DNA of 64,000 nt from Bryobacterales bacterium (lineage in GTDB: Bacteria; Acidobacteriota; Terriglobia; Bryobacterales; Bryobacteraceae), in assembly GCA_003167255.1 (NCBI GenBank), contig PMTR01000124.1:1-64000 (forward strand), read 5' to 3'. Under the pieces are notes generated by a model that worked only from the letters and a program-made list of their open reading frames with translations, searched no databases and was not told where the DNA came from. Positions 40,601 to 50,135 of this stretch are shown here, one piece after another. Each line of letters starts with the position of its first letter. Position 1 is the stretch's first letter. A program made the translations under genes and the position numbers.

Positions 40601-43511
40601 CTTCGGACCGGCGCCGCTGCAGGTGAACTCGGTGAATGTATCGGGCGCCGGCTTCGCTCTAGTAACGCCCCAACCGGCTTTTACGCTCGCCCCCAATGGC
40701 ACGCTGGCGATTGCCGTTCAGTTCGTGCCGCAGAGTACGGGGGTTGCTACAGGCTCTCTTTCGATTTCGACCAGCGACCCGGCGCATTCCAACATCGCTA
40801 TCTCGCTCAAAGGGTCGGCGGTGACTCAACTGGGTGGCACGTCGCCGCTCATTACTCCCGCCGGCGTGGTGAATGCCGGCAGCTTCGCGGGGGGAGGAGT
40901 TTCGCCGGGCGAGATCGTGACCGTGTTCGGAAGCAATATCGGTCCACTGTCGCTCGCCCGCGTGCAAGTAGCCGATGGCCAGTTAGCCACCTCCGCCGGA
41001 GGCACACAGGTTTTATTCGACGGCACTCCGGCGCCGATGATCTATGCCGTTTCGGGACAGGTGAGCGCCATCGTTCCGTATGAGGTTTCAGGCGAAGCCG
41101 TCACCCAGGTACAGGTTGTTTACAACGGAACTGCTTCCAATACGGTGGAAGTCCCGGTGGCGCTCACCGCGCCGGCACTGTTCACTGCCTACGCTTCCGG
41201 CAAAGGACCGGGAGCGATTCTCAATCAGGATTCCACGATCAACTCCGCGGCCAATCCGGCCGCGCAAGGGTCGATCGTAATTCTCTACGGGACGGGCGAG
41301 GGCCAAACTTCTCCGTTAGGCGCCGACGGTCTGCTGGCGAATTCCTCAACCTTGCCGGCGCCGTTTGCGCCGGTGACGGCGACCATCGGCGGACAGAGTG
41401 CAAAAGTGCTTTACGCGGGAGCCGCGCCCAGCCTGGTCGCGGGTGTCCTCCAGGTCAACGCCGTACTTCCGGCCAACATCGGCGGCGGCGCCCAGCCGGT
41501 GGTGCTGACTGTGGGCGGCGTGGCGAGCCAGACCGGAGTGACCGTAGCCATCGCTGGCACGGCAACTAGCGCTATTGGCGTCTCGCCGTCGGCCGTCAAT
41601 TTCGGTTCGGTTCAGGTGGGACAGAAGAGCGCTCCGGTGACCGTTACGATTCAGAACACCGGTTCGGGCGCCTTAACCGTCAGCGGCGTCAGTATCAACG
41701 GCGCCCAGTTCGCCGCGACAGGAGTGCCGGCGCTGCCATTCACCATTGCGGCCGGTGGACAAAGCTCGTTCCAGATCGCCATGACGCCAACTTCGGCGGG
41801 GACGCAGACCGGTACGTTGACGATTGCAAGCAACGATTCCAAGAACCCCTCGCTTCTCGTTTCGCTTACCGGAACCGGGACCGCCGTCGCGCCGCAGATT
41901 CCAAACCCGGCGAGTCTCAACTTCGGAACAGTGCAGGTAGGCACGTCCAAGACGCTCGCCTTGTCATTCAGCAATACGGGTACGGGCGCGGCCACCATCA
42001 CCGCATTTACTCCGTCCGGCGCCGGTTACACTGCGAGTCTTGCCTCCGGAGAGTCTCTGCCGTTCACGCTCAACCCCAACGCCGCATTTACCCTGAACGT
42101 GACGTTCACTCCGGCCACAGCCGGTACGCTTACGGGCTCCGTGACCATTGCAGTGAAAGAGATCGCGGCGGTGACCGCCAATCTGACCGGTGTCGGATCG
42201 GCGGCATCGATTACCGTCAGCCCCACTTCGCTCGCATTCGGCAACGTCAACGTCGGCCAGACCAGCGCTGCCAAAACGGTGACGCTCACTAACAGCGGGT
42301 CGGCCAACGGCAGTGTCACGCTCAGCACCAGCGGGCCTTTTGCCGTCTCACCGGCCAGCCTGAGCGTGCCAGCCAATGGTACGGCGACGGCCTCCGTCAC
42401 GTTCGCGCCCACCGCGGCCCTGTCCTCAACCGGTTCGCTCACTGTCAGTGGAGTGGCGACGCCGGTCGCGTTGACGGGCACCGGCGTCGCCGTACAGAAA
42501 GGAGGCGGAACGGGCAACATCGTCTATCTCAAAGTGGAGGGCGGCCAGTACGATGCCGCCTCGCACACGCTAAAAACCATCGCCTCCACCTGGGATACCG
42601 ATAACACAACGCAGAACTGGATGATCGGGATTTCCGCCGTCGGCCTGTCGAACCCGCTGCTGAATAATCCGGGGAAAGCGATCAACATTCCAGCCGGCAG
42701 TTACTATGCATATTTCACTCCGAATACGTGGGGTAGCGATATCCGAATCACGGTGGGCTGGGCCGATAAGACCACCGACATCTCTTATTTCCACGTGGCC
42801 GGATACGGAGTGGCCCTTCCGTGGCCGAACGAAGATGGTACGAACAATATCACGGTGACCTATGACAGCACCGCCGTGACGCCTAACTACCCGTGCCGGG
42901 TATTTCAGGCCGCGGCCGCGCCCGGCTGCTCGGCCGCGGGCGATGTCCTACTGCTGAAGATTCTCGGTGGGACCGGCGGCGGTGCCACGACAACCAGTGA
43001 CGTCACGCTCAAAGCCGATGGTGGCACGTTCAACGCCGAAGCTGGATTACCAGGCGGCGCGGCCCTCGCCTATTTCGTCACGCGGCTGACGCCGCCGTCC
43101 TATCCAGCCACGCTCAAGTCAGTGCAGATCTATTTCTCTACGCGCGCCGATGGTCTGCCAGTGAACACACCCATCTCCGTAATCGCGGCATCCAACCCCG
43201 GCGGCTCGTCGACGCTTAGTTTATCCGGGAATCCGGACATCGTGGCGTCCTCGGTGACCGGCCACGACGCGTTTCTTACGTTCAATGTTCCGGCCCGTAC
43301 GATCACTTCGGGCGATTTCGCGGTCGGTTTCGCCGTGGCGAACCCGGCCAACATCTATCCCGCCGATCTCGACCAGGCCAGCCCGTCGCAGCAGCGATCA
43401 TACGTCTCACTCGATGGCAAGACCTTTTATCTGATGGACTCCATTGGTTCCAGCGGCAATCTGGCCATTCGGGCCGTGGCGACGGTAAACAGCACCTCGG
43501 GGGTTCAATAG
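37671..43511 (+). CDS. Giant exported protein: metzincin-like HELGHLVGLRH, internal TIGR03437-like segment, ASH/Ig-like repeats
   Basis: RBS CAGGAGGGA; NVAHELGHLVGLRHT..DIMSYC; repeats ..SPTSVDFRNGLISQPVSRQVTLTNSGSAPVQI.., VNFGSVQVGQKSAPVTVTIQNTGSGAL.., LAFGNVNVGQTSAAKTVTLTNSGSA. Confidence 0.85.
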   Translation: MFRKRASGIWKGGLGLLLAVALRAQSPTPVVYQYDTISISPQVQFGCPLWGVGNGVPSGGTVRVTLDASCNDPAFPTLPNGGETVASASILITFAPGPFTGTYNAAGNIFTLTSPSSATITATLNSTAANVTWGIEAGGEFPDFSNSCINFPTKAGAATQLTATCTSSRFDVGFDSQGPSISEAVDVHFKTPTQNYLLSVDLIFRPSAQGDLTVTRIIPVQVIHSSDETIPMIANKPTVVRVYVKSVGQNPQPVNGVSAQLHVATSKFTRTLEPFNGPITALPYTSTLPPTDPPDFNEATLDFRLPGDLIGPGAFSLQAQVVPPPGFQDANPANDSLQTTITMQPQPQGPSPAVKGTWTIGYISICTQQNNQPPVCPPNDVGALSYFVTALFPVALRGVNFIEAAHITRPYTASDISTKDGYYALIAPLRKYYHRLLANHIVVDNLIGFVPPPGPYGGIADLKSPPDVPNVVSTEEARVAAVTAYANARDFTAKNVAHELGHLVGLRHTNLNQPPACLKKAEDSCTTWPYQDPTIQYPGYNVGLETLVPKSFFDIMSYCSDPAADNIWISPFDYVTLFQNNLAPSVAPENSTEACNPILDLLPASISRTFSRQSAGFSTVFPQANGPAPSSRAQVQAAAQTLVLVSGTANRDGSPGTLDAAFPLTTTESPSTNIPSGNYCLRYSGAAGTLGSTCFNLAFFAMESATQLNQESFSLLVAQPSGTTRIDLVTGGQVVASLVGGAAPPSVRISAPTAGSTWDASVPQSMTWTGNGSGPNSLMYMVDASSDGGNTWIPLTDTISDVSLQVDASHLQGPQVYFRVTASDGLNSSAAQVGPVTLTQTAKLAVSPTSVDFRNGLISQPVSRQVTLTNSGSAPVQIASVNFSDPSFTLDSPSLPVTVYPGASVPLNLAFQPSAAGAKSATMTIASNATATPSITVPLKGNGLTVTAPDASASPSTLDFGTVTVGASGLQTATLQSFGPAPLQVNSVNVSGAGFALVTPQPAFTLAPNGTLAIAVQFVPQSTGVATGSLSISTSDPAHSNIAISLKGSAVTQLGGTSPLITPAGVVNAGSFAGGGVSPGEIVTVFGSNIGPLSLARVQVADGQLATSAGGTQVLFDGTPAPMIYAVSGQVSAIVPYEVSGEAVTQVQVVYNGTASNTVEVPVALTAPALFTAYASGKGPGAILNQDSTINSAANPAAQGSIVILYGTGEGQTSPLGADGLLANSSTLPAPFAPVTATIGGQSAKVLYAGAAPSLVAGVLQVNAVLPANIGGGAQPVVLTVGGVASQTGVTVAIAGTATSAIGVSPSAVNFGSVQVGQKSAPVTVTIQNTGSGALTVSGVSINGAQFAATGVPALPFTIAAGGQSSFQIAMTPTSAGTQTGTLTIASNDSKNPSLLVSLTGTGTAVAPQIPNPASLNFGTVQVGTSKTLALSFSNTGTGAATITAFTPSGAGYTASLASGESLPFTLNPNAAFTLNVTFTPATAGTLTGSVTIAVKEIAAVTANLTGVGSAASITVSPTSLAFGNVNVGQTSAAKTVTLTNSGSANGSVTLSTSGPFAVSPASLSVPANGTATASVTFAPTAALSSTGSLTVSGVATPVALTGTGVAVQKGGGTGNIVYLKVEGGQYDAASHTLKTIASTWDTDNTTQNWMIGISAVGLSNPLLNNPGKAINIPAGSYYAYFTPNTWGSDIRITVGWADKTTDISYFHVAGYGVALPWPNEDGTNNITVTYDSTAVTPNYPCRVFQAAAAPGCSAAGDVLLLKILGGTGGGATTTSDVTLKADGGTFNAEAGLPGGAALAYFVTRLTPPSYPATLKSVQIYFSTRADGLPVNTPISVIAASNPGGSSTLSLSGNPDIVASSVTGHDAFLTFNVPARTITSGDFAVGFAVANPANIYPADLDQASPSQQRSYVSLDGKTFYLMDSIGSSGNLAIRAVATVNSTSGVQ

Positions 43512-43814
43512 GAGCCGAGCGATTGAGGGGGAAAACCGGGGACTTCCTCGTGGTCGGAGATCTTCAGCGTTTGGTTGGGCGTCACCTGGATGGCTACGTC
43601 GGCCAGGGAGCCTAAAACCTTGAGGGCGCGCTGTCTGTGCGGACGGAGGGCGGGTCGCTCCAGCAGGACTTCCCGGTATTCAGCCAATACTGCCGGTGAG
43701 ACGCAAGGAATAACAAGTCCGTCAACCACCAGGTCAAACACCGCGGCCGGACAGGCCGGTCTGCTTGAAGACGGCTGAATAGAGGACGCTCGTGTCGAAA
43801 ACGACCCGGATCAT
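43505..43814 (-). pseudogene. PIN-domain toxin, frameshifted and C-terminally altered
   Basis: MIRVVFDTSVLYSAVFKQTGLSGR then frame change to VFDLVVDGLVIPCVSPAVLAEYREVLLERPALRPHR..LKISDHEEVPGFPPQSLGSY*. Confidence 0.6.
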
Positions 43815-44137
43815 CGTAGGGGTTGTTTGATTTTTCTCTTCTGCTTCTGCTGACGGTAGGCTTCGATTTCGGCGTTAATCTGGCGGGTGGTCAGCCTGCT
43901 GGCCCCGGTCTGGCTGGCTTCGTTGCGAAGCTCAGACACTACCTGTTTAAGCTGAAGCAGCCGCTGGGCGCGTACAGGGTCGACAGTAAACTGGCGGTCT
44001 TCTTCCTCACGCTGGTAACGCCGGTAGGTTTCCCGCACCAGCTCGCTGAGCGTCCGGTTTTCTTTCCTGGCCGTCCTTTCCATATCCCGCAGTAGGGCTG
44101 GAGGGAGAGAAATTGTCAAACTCCTGGTGGTTCTCAT
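43811..44137 (-). CDS. Ribbon-helix-helix antitoxin
   Basis: MRTTRSLTISLPPALLRDMERTARKENRTLSELVRETYRRY; stop overlaps ATG of the PIN gene. Confidence 0.75.
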   Translation of the reverse strand: MRTTRSLTISLPPALLRDMERTARKENRTLSELVRETYRRYQREEEDRQFTVDPVRAQRLLQLKQVVSELRNEASQTGASRLTTRQINAEIEAYRQQKQKRKIKQPLR

Positions 44138-44578
44138 GGGTCTTGCTTGTTAATGCTTGATCTTGCTGCTTGTAGCATAGCAAATGCGCAGAATCTGTCA
44201 ACCAGTCTGATTCGCCGACTCGCCAATTCCGAAGCCTGTATGAGACTACCGCCCCGGTCGCCGTGCGTGCCCACAGTGAAGGACAAGACGAGTCTGGCGC
44301 CGTTAGCATACGTCGCGGTGACCGGATGACAGAGAGGCTTGCGGTCAAAACCGACGCGCTTGGGCCACCCCCCCGCCGAAAGAGTTCTACTACACAGCCG
44401 CAATTTCGACAGCAAAACCACCGACAAGCCACAGCATAGATTTACCGCTTAATCACCGTAACCTGGAGCGCCGCGGCCGCGCTGTCCGAGCTCTTGTCAA
44501 TCTCCCCTCACGGCAACGGTGTGCATCGGGCTTTGGCCCGAACACCGGGCCGCCGCGATATGGCACACTGTATACTTC

Positions 44579-46989
44579 ATGATTCCACCGCGCGAGCCGT
44601 CGGGCGCCGGTCCGTCTCCCGAAGCTGCAGAGATTGTCCGCCTGATCGCCAAAGGCAACTCCAAGTCCGCGGTCGAGGCGGCCAAGCTGCTATTCAAGCG
44701 TTCCGGCACGCCAGCCAGCGAAGAACTCCTGGTCGACGCCTATGTCGCCAGGGTCCGCGCGATGCTCGAACACCGCATGAGCGTGGAGGCCGAAGCCTTG
44801 GTTCGGCTGGTGCGGGAGCGGCACCCGGCCTTGGCGTCGCGGCTCACCGTCTGCGTGGCGAGCGCACTGGCGCCGGGGCTGGGCTGGACGAACTGGTGCG
44901 GCCCTTGTCCGACCCGGCCGTATCGGCGGAAGTGCGAGACTCCGTCGAACGGATTCTCCGTTGCGGCCTGACCGATCCGGCAGCCTTGGCGGCATGCGCC
45001 GCGCTGGCCGCGGACCATCCTCTGCGGCTCGCGGCCCAGGCGGTCGCGCGGGCATTCAACGCGGTCACCAGCGGTCCAGTGGACGATGCCGCGCTTGTGT
45101 TGCCCGAGGTTTCGCGGCGCAGCCCGCTGGCGCCATGGAAGTTCCTCGTGCGCGCCGTTGCCAGTTACTACCGCCAGGAAGACGCCGCCTGCGCGGAGCA
45201 ACTTCGCGCCATCGATCCCGAATCGGCGCCGGCGCGCCTGGTCCCCGCCCTGGAAGTCCTGCTGGGAAGCGGAGACGCGGAAAAGCTCAAGCCCGCCGCA
45301 GCCGCTCTGGTCGCACAGGCTGGCGGCACCTTCGAGGCGTTGCGTGACGCCCTGCAAGAGATCGATGCGGCGTTCGAAGAGGACGTGCCCAAGCTCATCA
45401 TGGGAGCTGTCCGTATCGCAGCGCCGCTGGTTCAGCAGCAATGCCCCGCAATCCTCACCGACTTCCGCCGCCAGATCTGTGTGATGGGGATGCTGCAGGA
45501 CCTGGCGCCCGGGCAACTCAACGCCGCTTTGGGAGGGCCGCCCAAAGGTGACGCCCGTTTCCTGCTGTTGCAGGCGCGAGCGCTGGAGGTGGCCGGTGCT
45601 CCCCCGCTGTTCGCCGGCAACGTGTGGGAGATGTTCTGTCACGCGGCCATTAAAGAGGGATGGTTCCCGGCACGCGGACCGGAAGCGGCCGTCCTGTGCC
45701 TTCATATGGCTGAACTGGCTGCAAAGATCGATCCCGAGGATCTTTCGCGCGAGCGTCAGGATGTCTTCCAGGCGATGCGCCGGGAGATGGCCGAGGGTGT
45801 GGAAGCCGGCGAGCCGCCGCTGGACCACCTGCACGCGCAGCCGCTGTTCGAGCGGGCCGCCGCCATGGATCCATGCGCGCAAGTTTTCGAGCGCTGGACC
45901 GATTGGGCGATTCAAAGCGGCCAGCCGGGCTCCGCCCAAGCCGCCGCCGAAGCGTGGCACACGGCTATTCCCACCGACCCACGTCCGCTGCTGCACCTGA
46001 TGCGGCTGTCGGAGGAACGCGACGCATTTAAGAAAGCCCTCGGATATCTGCGGCGGGCGGAGGCACTCGACGGCGTCAATGCGGAAGTGCGGCGCGCGCG
46101 CCTGCGCCTGCTGATTCTGGGCGCGATTCGTCATCTGAAGCAGCGCAAGCCACGTTTGGCCGAGCCGGAGCTGGCCGAACTGGAGACCTTGCCCCAGGCC
46201 CGTGAAAACGATCGGCCGGCTTTCGTGGCCGCTTTGCGGTGTGTCGCCGCGTTCCTGACGGGTGATGAGAAGTCCTCCCTGGCGGCATTTGAGAAGGTGC
46301 GTCAAGTGCTGGGACAGCCGCTAGGGGCCAGGCTGGCCTTGGCCGCGGTTGGATCCCTGTGCGAGGTCCCGCTCGGTATTCCACCCGAGGAAGCCCGGGA
46401 AGGCTGGATACAAGCCGTCCCGCGTGTCTGCGAGATGGGGTGGGATCTCGGCTTCACCATCCGCCCACCGGAGGACTCGAAGCGGGCCATCTTGCAGGAA
46501 TTGGGCACCGCCGATACGGCGGCGCTCGAGCGTTTCGGCCGCACCGTCATCCGCCTGGGGTGGAAGGATGTGGCCTTTTCGGTTTCCTCCGCCGGTCTGG
46601 CGGCGGGCAAGGGCGCCGAAGGCCGCTTCCTGCTCCTGCGCGCCATGTCGTACTCCGGCGGGGCCGACGAGCGCCAGGAAGAGTGCCTGTGCGCGACCCT
46701 CGCGTTCGCGCGGCTCAGCGGAGACACGAGGTTGGCCGCGGAAGCCGCCGGGCAGTGGCGGGATATGAGCATGGACGCTTGCTGGGGCGGGGATCCACCC
46801 GTGATGAGCCAAAGGCAGGTGCAAGCCGTGTTGAAGCGCGAACGTTCGGCGCGCAGACTGCCCTCGGATCCCTACAATCCATTTGCGGTCGCGGTCGATC
46901 CGCCGCTCGGTTTCGGTCTGCCTTTTCCCCGGCGCCGCCGCGGCCGGCCGGTCCGCCTCGCCGATGACGATGAGGAGTTGTTGTTCTAG
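44579..46989 (+). CDS. Large helical-repeat (TPR-like) protein at the head of the Hsp70 operon; apparent frameshift near 44875
   Basis: Frame starting MIPPREPSGAGPSPEAAEIVRLIAKGNSKSAVEAAKLLF..LTVCVASALAPG continues in the -1 frame as LDELVRPLSDPAVSAEVRDSVERILR... Confidence 0.65.
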
Positions 46990-46997
46990 AAAATCCT

Positions 46998-47291
46998 ATG
47001 GCCCCAATCGATCCGTACCAAGTGCTCGGAATCGCGCCGGAAGCCTCCGGCGAAGAGATTCGTGCCGCCTATTTGCGGAAGATCCGCGAGCACCCGCCGG
47101 AGCGCGACGCGGAAACCTTCGAACGAGTACGCGACGCCTACGCGGAGTTGCGCGATCCGCGTGAGCGCACCCGAAGGCGACTGTTTGGAGAGGATCCCCT
47201 GCAGCCCCTCACCAACCTGCTGGATGGGCGCACGCCGCTACGCCGGTTCGCCGGCCCCAAGGCTTGGCTGGCGGCGCTTCACGAAAAATGA
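46998..47291 (+). CDS. J-domain protein lacking canonical HPD
   Basis: DPYQVLGIAPEASGEEIRAAYLRKIREHPPERDAETFERVRDAYAELRDPRERTRR. Confidence 0.8.
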   Translation: MAPIDPYQVLGIAPEASGEEIRAAYLRKIREHPPERDAETFERVRDAYAELRDPRERTRRRLFGEDPLQPLTNLLDGRTPLRRFAGPKAWLAALHEK

Positions 47292-47978
47292 GTCAACCCG
47301 ATCGCGAATCGATTTTGCGCCGCTTCGCCGCCTGGCTGGACGAAGCGCTGGCGCGCGAAGACGCGCCGCAAGGCATCCCGGTCGAGCTCCTGGATGCGCC
47401 AGCGGTTCCGCCGGACGGAGACCTATATGCGGTGCAAGCCGCGGTAACCGTTCTGGCGCAGGAGGTGAAACTGCAAGGGCGCAGCTTCAAGCAGCTCAGC
47501 GAAACAGTCGCGCCCATCGCGGAGATGGCGCCGGCGCTGTCCGCGGCCATCGAGCAGGCTCGCTTGCAGGCGCGCCGCGAAGTGCTGAACGTGCTGCTGG
47601 ATCTGCGCGACCGTTTGCTCCGCGGCGAAGAGACGGCGTGCGCAACCGCTGCCGCCATCGCCGCACCCAAGCGTTGGTGGCAGCGCCGCAAAAGTCCGCG
47701 GGCCGGAGAGGTGGTGGGGGCGCTCCGTGAAGGTTACGCACTGACCCTCGCTCGCCTGGACGAGGCGCTTGCCACATACGGCGTGAGTGAAATCGACTGC
47801 GCGGACCGCCCCTTCGACCCGGGCGAAATGCACGCCACCGGAATTGAGGAGACCGATACGGCCGCCGAAGGAACGGTGGTGGCGGTCTTACGGCGCGGTT
47901 ACGAATGGAATGGAGAAGTCTACCGGCCGGCCGAGGTGCGCGTGGCGCGGCTTCCGGAAAAATTGAAGGAGCAATCCG

Positions 47979-47986
<8 letters not shown>
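47288..47986 (+). CDS. GrpE-like nucleotide exchange factor
   Basis: Coiled coil then ARREVLNVLLDLRDRLLRGEE..GALREGYALTLARLDEALATYGVSEIDCADRPFDPGEMHATGIEETDTAAEGTVVAVLRRGYEWNGEVYRPAEVRVAR. Confidence 0.85.
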
Positions 47987-49786
<1,800 letters not shown>

Positions 49787-49790
<4 letters not shown>

Positions 49791-50035
49791 GCGGTTGTCC
49801 CGTCTGCCGGGCGGGATTCCGCGGGACTGCCGTGTGTCCCCGCTGCGGCGCCGATCTCACGGACCTGATGTCCATGGCGGTGCGTGCCTGGCGCTCACGC
49901 GAGTCCGCGCGCGAGGCTCTGGCGGCGGAGGATTGGGTGGCCGCGCGCGAGCTGGCAAGCCAGGCCCAGCGTCTGCACGACACCCCTGCGGGGCGAGCTC
50001 TGCTGGCCGTCACTTTGTGTGTGAATTGTGTTTGA
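49787..50035 (+). CDS. Zinc-ribbon small protein
   Basis: MSGCPVCRAGFRGTAVCPRCGADLTDLMSMAVRAW..; GTGA overlap with the Hsp70 stop. Confidence 0.65.
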
Positions 50036-50135
50036 AGCGGCCGACCGTCTTGGCGAGCTTCGCACGGTCCAGCGTGGTGGAGCCCGGCCACCCAATTTTT
50101 TCAGATGCTAGACTCTGATTGAAGGAGACCGTCCC

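Noticed and set aside
44571-44576. TATACT as a -10 for the chaperone operon
   Set aside because: Only two bases before the ATG at 44579, so a transcript would start inside the gene.
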